The notes under the pieces are model-generated. The model saw nothing but the letters and a program-made list of their open reading frames with translations. It did no database searches and had not been told where the DNA came from. A program made the translations under genes and the position numbers. 64,000 nt of DNA from Zobellia russellii (GTDB taxonomy: Bacteria > Bacteroidota > Bacteroidia > Flavobacteriales > Flavobacteriaceae): NCBI RefSeq assembly GCF_018728565.1, contig NZ_JACSOI010000002.1:124001-188000 (forward strand). Reading direction: 5' to 3'. Each line of letters opens with the position of its first letter. Position 1 is the stretch's first letter. Shown in pieces: positions 32,978 to 41,831 of this stretch.

Positions 32978-33685
32978 ATGATAGACGTATTTGGCCGTGC
33001 CATATTAGATTTTCAAAAAGACAACTACACGGAAGACATTATTACCTTCTCCTCTTTGGATGAAGAAGATGTCATTCCTGTGCCCTATTTGTTCAGAAAC
33101 TTCAAAGAAATGCCAAAGCTGGAGCAAGAGGCGCTACAGCTTTGTAAGGGATTGGTTTTGGACGTTGGCTGCGGCGCCGGAAGCCACAGTCTGTATTTAC
33201 AGGAAAAAGGTTTGGACGTGACCGCCCTTGATTATTCCGAAGGAGCCACCAAAACATGTAAATTACGCGGTTTACAAAACGTAGTGTATTCGGATATCTA
33301 CAGTTTTAAAGACCAAAAGTTCGATACGTTGTTATTATTAATGAACGGTATTGGCATTGTGGGCAAATTAAACCATATGTCCAAATTCTTGGAACACTTA
33401 AAAACCCTAATGAACCCAGGTGCACAAATTTTATTGGATTCCAGCGATATCATTTACATGTTTGAAGAGGACGAAGATGGTGGTGTTTGGGTACCGGATA
33501 CCGGTTCTTACTATGGTGAAATTGAATTCCAAATGAAATACAAAGACCAAAAAAGCGATTCTTTTTTCTGGTTATACCTGGATTACAACACCTTAGAAAA
33601 AGCCGCTGAGGCCAATGGTTTTAACTGCAAACTTGTAAGAAACGGCGAACATTACGACTATTTGGCTAAATTATGGCTTAAATAA
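32978..33685 (+). CDS. Class I SAM-dependent methyltransferase
   Basis: 235 residues from ATG 32978. Motif I is VLDVGCGAGSHSLYLQ, followed by LDVTALDYSEGA with the acidic residue that holds the SAM ribose, and LLLLMNGIGIVG as motif IV region. The substrate is unknown. It is divergent from the YkgJ gene, with a 75-bp shared promoter region. A longer ORF into that region is not needed. Confidence 0.87.
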   Translation: MIDVFGRAILDFQKDNYTEDIITFSSLDEEDVIPVPYLFRNFKEMPKLEQEALQLCKGLVLDVGCGAGSHSLYLQEKGLDVTALDYSEGATKTCKLRGLQNVVYSDIYSFKDQKFDTLLLLMNGIGIVGKLNHMSKFLEHLKTLMNPGAQILLDSSDIIYMFEEDEDGGVWVPDTGSYYGEIEFQMKYKDQKSDSFFWLYLDYNTLEKAAEANGFNCKLVRNGEHYDYLAKLWLK

Positions 33686-33735
33686 CAGTATTTTTCGCCA
33701 TTTTTGTTCTTAATGAAGGCCCCTAAAATACAAGG

Positions 33736-34662
33736 ATGAATAAATTACGAATACTTCTAGCAGTTTTAACTCTTATCTTTTTTATAGGATGTTCCAAAGA
33801 TGATTCCGTACAAACTCAGGAGAGAGAGACTGCCCAGGCCAAAGAAGCTAGCCTTAAAAGTGCCGGGGCTTCGGCAACAGACCTTTTATCTAACGACAAC
33901 TTTACCAAGCTTTTAATAGAGATTGCCTACGTAGACGGGTTTAAGCCAACCGAAGAGGCCATGGAAGGTTTTGTATCCTATTTAAAACAAAGAACATTCA
34001 AAGAAGATATTGAATTAAAATACACCAAACTGGAATCTCCGGACGAAGAAAATCTGACTTTGGAAGAAATAGCCAAACTAGAATCCGAAAACAGAACGGT
34101 TTACAATGAAGGCTCTACCCTTGGTCTATACATTTACTTTGCAGATGCTCCTGCGGAAGGCGATGATGACGAAGAAGGATTGGTAACCCTAGGTGCGGTA
34201 TACCGGAATACTTCTATGATCCTACACGAAGTAACCATTCGTAAACTGGCGGACCGAAGTTTTTTCATTACGGATGCCGATGTTGAAAATTCTACATTGA
34301 ACCATGAATTTGGCCATCTGTTCGGGCTTGTAAACTTGGGTACACAACCCGTTAACGACCATGAGGATATTGAACGTGATGAAGACGGAAAACCCGTTTT
34401 GGACGAAGAAGGCAATACAAAAGGCAACAACCACTGTTCAGTTGAAGGTTGCTTGATGCGAGCCGAACTTCAATTTGGTGGTTTTAGCGGAAAATCTGCC
34501 AAAAGTGCAACGGATAACGGTTCCATTACGGCTGCGTGCCGCCTTAGCGGAAATGATGTGCTTAGAATGCTGGAAGCAAAAACTTCCAAAGGTATTCTAC
34601 CAGAACCTCCTAGTTTAGACGCAGAGTGCCTTCTAGACCTACGCTCTATAGGAGGGCGCTAA
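33736..34662 (+). CDS. Lipoprotein zinc metalloprotease (HEFGH)
   Basis: A 308-residue lipoprotein (lipobox FIGC, Cys19) with an acid-rich linker. The zinc motif is H190-E-F-G-H194-L-F-G197-L-V-N200, like metzincins but with Asn in place of the third His/Asp; a nearby NDHED or the NNHCSVEGCLM segment may supply the third ligand, the latter also recalling the Met-turn. It is a member of a Flavobacterial membrane metalloprotease group. Substrate unknown. 50 bp after the methyltransferase gene, convergent with queE. Confidence 0.8.
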   Translation: MNKLRILLAVLTLIFFIGCSKDDSVQTQERETAQAKEASLKSAGASATDLLSNDNFTKLLIEIAYVDGFKPTEEAMEGFVSYLKQRTFKEDIELKYTKLESPDEENLTLEEIAKLESENRTVYNEGSTLGLYIYFADAPAEGDDDEEGLVTLGAVYRNTSMILHEVTIRKLADRSFFITDADVENSTLNHEFGHLFGLVNLGTQPVNDHEDIERDEDGKPVLDEEGNTKGNNHCSVEGCLMRAELQFGGFSGKSAKSATDNGSITAACRLSGNDVLRMLEAKTSKGILPEPPSLDAECLLDLRSIGGR

Positions 34663-34669
34663 AGAAGAA

Positions 34670-35302
34670 TTACGGAATATTTAAATACTTATGCGTCTGT
34701 AAGCTTACCTTCCATTTTGGGTTTTGCATAACATAGTCTACGATCATAGGCACCACTTTGTCCCGAACGCTCCATTCTGGTTGTAGGTACAAAATGCAAT
34801 CTTTATTCGTCTTTGCCGCTTCCTGTTCCGCAAAAATTAAGTCGTGCTTATTGTATACTATAACCTTTAGCTCATGGGCTTCGTCATATACCTTACCCAT
34901 GGGCAATTTGTTCTTTTTTGGCGAGAGACAAATCCAGTCCCACGTACCGGTCAAAGGATAAGCACCAGAAGTTTCAATATGGGTCTTTAAGTTCTTGGCC
35001 TTTAGGGCATCGGTTAAAGGTTGCATATTCCAAGTTAGGGGTTCCCCACCTGTAATAACAATAGTATCGGAATACTTAGCGGCGTTCTCGGTAATCTGCT
35101 CAATAGCCGTTGGCGGATGGGTTTCTGCATTCCAGCTTTCCTTAACATCGCACCAATGGCATCCTACATCGCAACCACCTACACGAATAAAATATGCTGC
35201 TGTACCTTTATGGAAGCCTTCTCCCTGTATGGTATAAAATTCTTCCATTAAGGGCAACATGTTCCCTTTATCAACTTCCTGTAAAACTTCCTTTTTAACC
35301 AT
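34670..35302 (-). CDS. queE: 7-carboxy-7-deazaguanine synthase
   Basis: A 210-residue radical SAM enzyme from ATG 35302. C44-DVG-C48-HW-C51 is the CxxxCxxC motif that holds the 4Fe-4S cluster; FYTIQGEGFHKGTAAYFIRVGGC and VITGGEPL are QueE signatures. It converts carboxy-tetrahydropterin to 7-carboxy-7-deazaguanine in queuosine synthesis. The ATG is fixed by the promoter, whose -7 element ends four bases upstream; a 12-residue extension would lie outside the transcript. Confidence 0.93.
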   Translation of the reverse strand: MVKKEVLQEVDKGNMLPLMEEFYTIQGEGFHKGTAAYFIRVGGCDVGCHWCDVKESWNAETHPPTAIEQITENAAKYSDTIVITGGEPLTWNMQPLTDALKAKNLKTHIETSGAYPLTGTWDWICLSPKKNKLPMGKVYDEAHELKVIVYNKHDLIFAEQEAAKTNKDCILYLQPEWSVRDKVVPMIVDYVMQNPKWKVSLQTHKYLNIP

Positions 35303-35306
35303 CGTG

Positions 35307-35339
35307 CAAAGATACGCGTTGAAAATACCAAAACCCAAA
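35307..35339 (-). promoter_or_regulatory. queE promoter, probably leaderless
   Basis: On the minus strand TTTG (35339-35336) and TATCTTTG (35314-35307) are exact -33 and -7 matches with a 21-bp gap. The -7 element ends four bases before the ATG at 35302. Confidence 0.65.
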
Positions 35340-35494
35340 TTCTCAAACTTAAATTATGTGCATGCATAATAATCCGCTAAGTCTGTAATTTTCATTGCCT
35401 ACGGCCCCTATTCAGCTTTGTTCAAACCCAAACTTCTCTAAAAGTCTCGGCTAAACAGTAAAAATTCCCTTATTTTTACTTCAAAATACGCCGT

Positions 35495-37003
35495 ATGCCA
35501 ACTAAAGACAAATTTGTAGAACATATAGAAACCGGTTATACCACCAAAGGTGATTATATAGTTATGGGTGCCGCCATGCTCAATGGTGAAGCGGTTACCA
35601 ATGCCCATGTAAAAGTGCCCCTAAAGACATTAAACCGTCACGGACTTATTGCAGGAGCAACGGGAACAGGTAAAACAAAAACACTTCAGGTACTGGCCGA
35701 AAATTTGTCGGACAAAGGCATTCCGGTTCTGTTAATGGACCTTAAAGGTGATTTAAGCGGACTTGCACAACCAAGTCCCGGTCATCCAAAAATAGACGAG
35801 CGTCATGCCATGATAGGCAATCTTCCGTTTGAAGCAAAGTCGTTTCCGGTAGAGATTCTATCCCTTTCCGAGCAAGACGGGGTAAAACTTAGGGCCACAG
35901 TTTCAGAATTTGGACCAGTGCTCCTATCACGTATCCTAGACCTTACCGAAACACAAGAAGGTATTGTAGCCGTGGTCTTTAAATACTGCGATGACAACAA
36001 ATTGCCTCTGTTGGACTTGAAAGATTTTAAGAAAGTACTGCAATACGCAACCGGTTCGGGCAAAGCGGAATTCACCAAAGATTACGGTAGAATTTCCTCT
36101 AGTTCAACCGGTGCCATTCTTAGAAAAATTATAGAGCTAGAGCAGCAAGGTGCCGATTTATTTTTTGGCGAAAAATCATTTGATGTAGACGATTTAACCC
36201 GAGTTAATGAAAATGGAAGGGGCTACATTAACATTTTACGCTTGACGGATATTCAAGACCGCCCAAAACTGTTCTCTACTTTTATGTTGAGCCTACTGGC
36301 GGAAATCTACAGTACATTTCCTGAGCAAGGCGATAGTGACAGACCAGAATTAATCCTGTTTATAGACGAAGCCCACCTAATTTTCAACGAAGCTTCAAAG
36401 GCACTATTAGACCAAATTGAAAGTATTGTAAAGTTGATACGCTCAAAAGGAATAGGGCTTTACTTTGTTACCCAAAACCCTGCCGATGTTCCCAATGAGG
36501 TTCTTTCGCAGCTGGGGCTAAAAGTTCAGCATGCGCTGCGTGCCTTTACCGCCAGAGACCGAAAAGCGATTAAACTTACGGCTGAAAACTACCCTATTTC
36601 CGAATATTACGACACTAAAGAAGTCTTAACCTCTTTGGGTATTGGAGAAGCCTTGATTTCCGCTTTGGATGAAAAAGGAAGACCTACTCCACTTGCCGCC
36701 ACATTGCTTCGCGCCCCCATGAGCCGTATGGATGTATTAACGGAAAGCGAGCTGAAAACTGTGATAAAAAATTCTAAGTTGGTCACAAAATATGGTGAGG
36801 TCATAGACCGTGAAAGCGCTTATGAGATCTTGAACGAAAAGATAGAAAAGGCAGAAACAGAAGCAGCAAAGGAAAAGGCTAAACCAAAAACCACATCTAG
36901 AAGACGAAGCACAAGCACACGCCAGAATCCGGTTATAAAGGTACTGACCAGCGCCACTTTTATTCGTGGTGTTTTAGGGGTTTTGAAAAAAGTAATTCGA
37001 TAA
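35495..37003 (+). CDS. HerA-like helicase/ATPase (DUF853)
   Basis: A 502-residue FtsK/HerA-superfamily ATPase. Walker A is G54-A-T-G-T-G-K60-T; Walker B is LILFIDEAHLIF; the sensor region reads IGLYFVTQNPADVP. The C-terminus is a basic tail (about 460-502, KPKTTSRRRSTSTRQ) probably binding DNA. DUF853 proteins form hexameric rings of unknown role, related to archaeal HerA in end resection. No NurA-like nuclease gene adjoins it, so this is not obviously a defence system. Confidence 0.9.
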   Translation: MPTKDKFVEHIETGYTTKGDYIVMGAAMLNGEAVTNAHVKVPLKTLNRHGLIAGATGTGKTKTLQVLAENLSDKGIPVLLMDLKGDLSGLAQPSPGHPKIDERHAMIGNLPFEAKSFPVEILSLSEQDGVKLRATVSEFGPVLLSRILDLTETQEGIVAVVFKYCDDNKLPLLDLKDFKKVLQYATGSGKAEFTKDYGRISSSSTGAILRKIIELEQQGADLFFGEKSFDVDDLTRVNENGRGYINILRLTDIQDRPKLFSTFMLSLLAEIYSTFPEQGDSDRPELILFIDEAHLIFNEASKALLDQIESIVKLIRSKGIGLYFVTQNPADVPNEVLSQLGLKVQHALRAFTARDRKAIKLTAENYPISEYYDTKEVLTSLGIGEALISALDEKGRPTPLAATLLRAPMSRMDVLTESELKTVIKNSKLVTKYGEVIDRESAYEILNEKIEKAETEAAKEKAKPKTTSRRRSTSTRQNPVIKVLTSATFIRGVLGVLKKVIR

Positions 37004-37049
37004 AGTAAAACGCAATTTTCAGATAGCAACGAACAATCTACACAAATAC

Positions 37050-37598
37050 ATGAAAAGTATACTAATTAGCATCTGCCTAATCCTATGTCTCGCAAGTTGT
37101 AATGAAGAAAAGGACACGTCCTTCTCTATTATAAAAGACCGTGTAGGCAAATTGGATCGTATTAGTCTGGTACGCGACTTAAAAATTATATACGAAAACG
37201 ATTCTATCGTAAAGGATAGCACCAGCATTAATAGCGCTAACAACAGTAAAAAAGTTAAGGTGTTCGAAAAAGGGGGAAAACCCTTATTGACCCTTACTCC
37301 AAACTCGGATAGCATACCCACTATTGAGAATATTCGCATTGAAGACCCACGTTTTACTACGGATAAAGGTGTTGGCCTAGGTAGTACTTTTAAGGATATT
37401 AAAGACAACTATACTATTCGCAAGGTCATTACATCTATGAACAACGTGGTTATTCTTCTAAAAGATAGCGATGTCTATTTTACTATAAGTAAAGAGGAGC
37501 TGCCTTCTAGTTTGCGGTATGCCTCAAGTGTAAATATAGAAGCTGTCCAAATTCCGGATGATGCCAAAATCAAATATATGATGGTTGCTTGGGACTAG
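37050..37598 (+). CDS. Hypothetical lipoprotein (DUF1131-like C-terminus)
   Basis: A 182-residue lipoprotein (lipobox LASC, Cys17). The second half, from FTTDKGVGLGSTFKDIKDNYTI onward, resembles the RpoE-regulated lipoprotein family (YfeY/DUF1131) by its GVGLGST turn; I am moderately sure. The N-terminal half is low-complexity and Ser-rich. No function. 46 bp after the HerA-like gene, possibly cotranscribed. Confidence 0.7.
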   Translation: MKSILISICLILCLASCNEEKDTSFSIIKDRVGKLDRISLVRDLKIIYENDSIVKDSTSINSANNSKKVKVFEKGGKPLLTLTPNSDSIPTIENIRIEDPRFTTDKGVGLGSTFKDIKDNYTIRKVITSMNNVVILLKDSDVYFTISKEELPSSLRYASSVNIEAVQIPDDAKIKYMMVAWD

Positions 37599-37638
37599 GT
37601 TTTCCTCGTAGTTACATATTATAATTTAAAACCGTACC

Positions 37639-38604
37639 ATGAATTCAATTTTACAATATCTCTTGGTACAACGCGCCAAAGCCAAATTAAAGGGCGAAAA
37701 GGCAATTGCCAAAAGACAACTTGTTAAAGAAGTCAGGTTGAGCCAAGTAGAGTTTGTCCATGCCATAAAAGAAATACTTTTTATTGCAATTGGTGTAGGC
37801 GCTGCAGGTTTTGGTCTTAAAGGTTTTTTATTGCCCAATCATTTTATTGATGGTGGGGCCACTGGGGTTTCTCTATTGATCCAGGTAAAATCAAATATCT
37901 CATTGGGCATTTTATTGGTATTGGTGAATATGCCGTTTATCCTTCTTGGTGCCAAGACCATCAATAGAAAATTTGCCATACGAAGCATTTTTGCCATTAT
38001 AGCGCTCGCCATTGTGGTTCATTTTGTCCCCTACCCTATTATCACTAGTGATAAGCTGTTGATTGCCGTTTTTGGGGGATTTTTCTTAGGTCTAGGTATT
38101 GGTATGGCCATGCGAGGTGGTAGCGTTATTGATGGTACCGAGGTACTGGCCATCTATCTTAGTAGAAAATGGCACTTGACCATTGGTGATGTTCTTCTCC
38201 TTATTAATATTGTCATTTTTTCCGCAGGTGCTTATCTTTTAAGTATTGAAACGGCGCTATATGCTATTCTCACCTACTTAGTAGCCGCAAAGACCGTAAA
38301 CTACGTGGTTGATGGTGTAGAAGAGTATATTGGCGTTACGGTAATTTCCCCTAAAAATGAAGAGATACGGATAATGCTCACCGAAAAAATGAGCCGGGCA
38401 TGCACGGTTTATAATGGAAAAGGAGGATATACCAAAGATGGAAATTCCCGGGTTTCAACAGAAATTATCTATACGGTAATGACGCGTTTGGAACTGGCCC
38501 GGTTAAGTACGGAAATAGATAAAATAGACAAAAACGCCTTTATAGTAATGGGGGTAGTAAAAGATATTAAAGGAGGGATGATTAAAAAGAAGCCCTTAAA
38601 ATAG
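37639..38604 (+). CDS. YitT-family membrane protein
   Basis: A 321-residue protein with five helices (about 45-220) followed by a cytoplasmic DUF2179 domain (IGVTVISPKNEEIRIMLTEKMSRACTVYNGKGGYTKDG...). Motifs GFLLPNHFIDGGATGVSLLI and GSVIDGTEVLAIYLSRK identify the YitT/DUF161 family. The function is unknown; transport is often suggested. First of three close plus-strand genes (gaps 12 and 12 bp). Confidence 0.9.
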   Translation: MNSILQYLLVQRAKAKLKGEKAIAKRQLVKEVRLSQVEFVHAIKEILFIAIGVGAAGFGLKGFLLPNHFIDGGATGVSLLIQVKSNISLGILLVLVNMPFILLGAKTINRKFAIRSIFAIIALAIVVHFVPYPIITSDKLLIAVFGGFFLGLGIGMAMRGGSVIDGTEVLAIYLSRKWHLTIGDVLLLINIVIFSAGAYLLSIETALYAILTYLVAAKTVNYVVDGVEEYIGVTVISPKNEEIRIMLTEKMSRACTVYNGKGGYTKDGNSRVSTEIIYTVMTRLELARLSTEIDKIDKNAFIVMGVVKDIKGGMIKKKPLK

Positions 38605-38616
38605 TTCTCAAAACCT

Positions 38617-39456
38617 ATGCAAAAAACCCTGAACAAAATGCTCCCTAAAGTCTATGGGCGCTATTTTAATATGCTCGCAAGAGTGTCCAAGAAAAAAGCC
38701 GCTAAGAAAGCTTTTTATGTTTTCTGCACCGTACGAAAAGGCAGGGTACTCCCTAATCAAAAGGAATATCTAGACCAAGCAAAAGGTGACACTATTGAAG
38801 TTAAAAAGCATACGTTACAGACTTATCACTGGCCAGGAAATAAAGAGACGGTTCTTTTGGTTCATGGGTGGGAAAGCAACACGTTTAGATGGCGTAATCT
38901 CATAGCCAAGCTTCGTGAGGCAGATTACAATATTGTGGCGTTTGATGCTCCTGCACACGGGTATTCTTCCGGGAAATATTTAAACGTACCCCTATATTCC
39001 GATGGGGTGCAGGCCATGATTCAAAAGCACGATCCAAAATACCTAATAGGACATTCGGTTGGTGGTATGACCTTGATGTACAATGAATTTAATCATCAAA
39101 ATCCAAATGTTGAAAAAATGGTTACAATTGGCTCACCTTCCGAGTTTTATGAAATCATGGACCACTATCAGCGACTGTTAAATTTCAACAATACGGTCCG
39201 CAAAGCGTTAGAAGCACTTGTCTTAAAACGTTTTGGTTTTACCGTAGCTGAATTTTCGTCTTCACGCTTTGCCGAAAAGAATACCAAAAAAGGACTTTTG
39301 TTTCATGATCAAGAAGATAAACTAGCTCCTTTTCATGCTTCCGAAGCTGTTCATGCCCACTGGAAAAATAGTACTTTTGTTCGTACAAAGGGCCTTGGAC
39401 ACTCTATGCACCAAGAACATATAAATGACCAAATCGTAGATTTTTTAAATCATTAA
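38617..39456 (+). CDS. Alpha/beta hydrolase
   Basis: A 279-residue serine hydrolase: oxyanion HGWES near 83, nucleophile S147 in GHSVGG, an acid in LLFHDQEDKLAP and the catalytic His in GLGHSMH. Soluble, no signal peptide. Substrate unknown. 12 bp after the YitT gene and 12 bp before the VOC gene. Confidence 0.88.
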   Translation: MQKTLNKMLPKVYGRYFNMLARVSKKKAAKKAFYVFCTVRKGRVLPNQKEYLDQAKGDTIEVKKHTLQTYHWPGNKETVLLVHGWESNTFRWRNLIAKLREADYNIVAFDAPAHGYSSGKYLNVPLYSDGVQAMIQKHDPKYLIGHSVGGMTLMYNEFNHQNPNVEKMVTIGSPSEFYEIMDHYQRLLNFNNTVRKALEALVLKRFGFTVAEFSSSRFAEKNTKKGLLFHDQEDKLAPFHASEAVHAHWKNSTFVRTKGLGHSMHQEHINDQIVDFLNH

Positions 39457-39468
39457 TTCCCAAAAAAT

Positions 39469-39894
39469 ATGCAAACCGTAACCCCTTTTCATATTGCTAT
39501 ACCCGTTCATAATCTAGATGAATGCCGAACATTCTATAGAGAAACGTTAAACTGTGAAGAAGGCCGTAGTAGTGACCATTGGGTAGATTTCAATCTATTT
39601 GGACATCAATTGGTAATCCACTACAAGCCAAAAACAGAGACCGAAGGTATCCATAGCAACCCAGTAGATGGCAAGAATGTACCCGTACCGCATTATGGTG
39701 TTGTTTTACCTTGGGACGTTTTTGACTCCTTCTCGCAAGAACTTAAAGAAAAAGGAGTCACTTTCGTAATTGAACCTTACGTACGATTTAAGGGCCAGAC
39801 CGGTGAACAGGCTACGATGTTCTTTTTAGACCCTGCGGGAAACGCTTTAGAATTTAAAGCATTTAAGGATATGGAACAGTTATTCGCCAAGTAA
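39469..39894 (+). CDS. VOC-superfamily (glyoxalase-like) protein
   Basis: A 141-residue protein with two babab modules: [21 protein letters not shown] at the start and [18 protein letters not shown]...[16 protein letters not shown] at the end. His9, His51-type and Glu residues in FGHQLVIHY and ALEFKAF can bind a metal. Could be a dioxygenase, lyase or resistance protein; unresolved. Confidence 0.87.
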   Translation: MQTVTPFHIAIPVHNLDECRTFYRETLNCEEGRSSDHWVDFNLFGHQLVIHYKPKTETEGIHSNPVDGKNVPVPHYGVVLPWDVFDSFSQELKEKGVTFVIEPYVRFKGQTGEQATMFFLDPAGNALEFKAFKDMEQLFAK

Positions 39895-39902
39895 AAACCG
39901 TA

Positions 39903-39934
39903 CCACTCTTTGACTGTGCTCAGAGTGGCACAGT
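39903..39934. repeat. Interleaved inverted repeats between convergent genes
   Basis: CCACTCT (39903-39909)/AGAGTGG (39922-39928) and ACTGTGC (39913-39919)/GCACAGT (39928-39934) are two perfect 7-bp inverted repeats that cross each other. Only one can form at a time. No T-run follows. The place between the VOC and aldo/keto reductase stops suggests a role at mRNA 3' ends. Confidence 0.45.
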
Positions 39935-39940
39935 AGTATT

Positions 39941-40912
39941 CTATTGTGACCACTCGGTGGGCTTTCTTACCCAACGGTGTTTTTTCAATTCTTCTATGAG
40001 TTCCTTTGGTAATCCGTTTCCATCACTGGTTGCTGTATTGGCCAAAACATTACGCTCTTTTCGCATACCAGGTATGGTCGTACCAATAGTCTTGTTCTCC
40101 AATATAAATCGCAGTGCCATTTCGGCCATGGTCATTCCTTCTGGAATTAATGGTCTTAACGCTTCTGCATGTTCTACACTAGAATTTAAGTTTTCCGGAA
40201 CAAAATAGGTACCTCGCCAATCTCCCTCTGGAAAGGTGGTTTCCTTGGTAAGGTTACCGGTCAAAGTGCCTTCATCAAAAGGAACACGTGCAATTACGGC
40301 AATATCCATCTCCTCACACAAAGGAAAAAGTACGTCTTCGGGATTTTGGTCAAAAATATTATAAATGACCTGTACGGCATCTATCAAACCTGTTTTTAAG
40401 GCCTTGATTCCGTTTTCGGGCTCCCACCTGTTTACACTGATGCCCATGGCGCCAATCTTGCCGGACTTCTTTAAGTCTTCAATAGCCCGTTGCCATTCCT
40501 CACGGTGAGACCACCCATCGTCCCAAGTATGAAACTGCATTAAATCTATACGTTCCATGCCCAGATTGGTCAAGGTTTTCTCTGTATACTCAATAATGTG
40601 ATTTGTAGGATAGGAATCCTCAAATGCATATTCCGGTCTTGCCGGCCAGTTAAAATTTTTAGGCGGAATCTTACTTGCGGAATACAATTTGGTTTTGGGA
40701 TGCCTACGGATAAGTTCCCCTAGCAACTCCTCACTATGCCCCTCACCATAACCCCATGCGGTATCAAAAAAATTAACCCCGTTTTCAACCGCTAAATCCA
40801 ACGATTTAGCAGACTGTTCATCATCTGATTGTGTCCAACCGGCCATTCCCCACATACCGTACCCTACTTCACTAACTTGCCAACCGGTTCTCCCGAATCT
40901 TCTGTAAATCAT
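39941..40912 (-). CDS. Aldo/keto reductase
   Basis: A 323-residue TIM-barrel oxidoreductase: VGYGMWGMAGW and D50-type FDTAWGYGEGHSEELLG with the catalytic Asp and Tyr, Lys in KLYSASKIPP, His in MQFHTWDD, and GTTIPGMRKERNVLANT for NADP binding. It probably reduces or oxidises a sugar aldehyde or ketone in the same pathway as the upstream genes. Last gene of a minus-strand run beginning with the MFS gene at 45594. Confidence 0.9.
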   Translation of the reverse strand: MIYRRFGRTGWQVSEVGYGMWGMAGWTQSDDEQSAKSLDLAVENGVNFFDTAWGYGEGHSEELLGELIRRHPKTKLYSASKIPPKNFNWPARPEYAFEDSYPTNHIIEYTEKTLTNLGMERIDLMQFHTWDDGWSHREEWQRAIEDLKKSGKIGAMGISVNRWEPENGIKALKTGLIDAVQVIYNIFDQNPEDVLFPLCEEMDIAVIARVPFDEGTLTGNLTKETTFPEGDWRGTYFVPENLNSSVEHAEALRPLIPEGMTMAEMALRFILENKTIGTTIPGMRKERNVLANTATSDGNGLPKELIEELKKHRWVRKPTEWSQ

Positions 40913-40959
40913 TCTATATTTTTAATTTTATTTTATTCCCTCAAAACGGATACCTACCA

Positions 40960-41820
40960 TTAATGCTGATGAAAAGCATCGGACACAAAACCAAGAACCT
41001 CCGGTAGTGATTCCCGCCAATACGTCCAAGTATGGCCGCCATCGCGCACTCGGTATTCATGTGGAATTTTCTTTTTTGTCATGGCAATATGCACTAAACT
41101 ATTGCCCTCGAACAAGAAATCATCATCACCACAATCTATATACCACCTAACGGATTTAACATCTTCTTCCGGTACGGTCTTTAACAATTCCAACGCATTA
41201 TGCTTTTTGAAATATTCCTTTATTTCAGCTTCACTATACTTTACATCGCTTTTCTTTAACCGTTCTTTAAAATCGGCAATAGTTAACGGTCCAACATAAG
41301 CACTTAATGGACAAGCCGAAGAAAAGAGTTCAGGCCGGTGCATTGCATACATAAAGGTTCCTCCTCCCCCCATGGAAAGTCCAGAAATAGCCCTGTAACG
41401 TTTTTCGGCCTTAATGCGGTACTTCTTCTCTATATGGGGCATAAATTCCTCAAAAAAGAAATCTTCATAACGCCAATCCTTTCCTTGATTAAAATAACCA
41501 CGTTTACCCGTATTGGCATCGGGCATAACAATTATCATTGATGTGGCCGTACCCGCTTTTATCGCGTTGTCAGTAATGCGTAGAACCTCTCCAAACTGTA
41601 CCCAACCTGTTTGGTCATCACCCGCGCCGTGCAACAAATAAAGAACGGGATAGGAACGTTGTGAGGTTTCGTAATCCGGAGGCAGGTATACCGCATACTT
41701 GCGTTCCCCTTTTAAGATTTCGCTTTTTAGGGTCAATTCGTCAAATACCTTTCCTGTTTGACCGAAAAGGGAAACATTTAGAAAAAGACCGATGAAAATT
41801 GTAGTAATTAATCTATTCAT
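40960..41820 (-). CDS. Exported CE1-type esterase
   Basis: A 286-residue alpha/beta hydrolase of the esterase D/feruloyl esterase group, with signal peptide (ends near SLFGQ). The catalytic Ser is S149 in GLSMGG; oxyanion HGAGDD at 64-69; Asp in YIDCGDDDFLFEG and His in RDGGHTWTYW complete the triad. It would remove an acyl or aromatic ester from a carbohydrate in the periplasm. 11 bp after the Gfo/Idh/MocA gene. Confidence 0.9.
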   Translation of the reverse strand: MNRLITTIFIGLFLNVSLFGQTGKVFDELTLKSEILKGERKYAVYLPPDYETSQRSYPVLYLLHGAGDDQTGWVQFGEVLRITDNAIKAGTATSMIIVMPDANTGKRGYFNQGKDWRYEDFFFEEFMPHIEKKYRIKAEKRYRAISGLSMGGGGTFMYAMHRPELFSSACPLSAYVGPLTIADFKERLKKSDVKYSEAEIKEYFKKHNALELLKTVPEEDVKSVRWYIDCGDDDFLFEGNSLVHIAMTKKKIPHEYRVRDGGHTWTYWRESLPEVLGFVSDAFHQH

Positions 41821-41831
41821 AATCCGTCTTA

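Noticed and set aside
35495-37003. HerA-NurA type defence system
   Set aside because: The ATPase is of the DUF853 type and no nuclease, SIR2 or related partner gene adjoins it.
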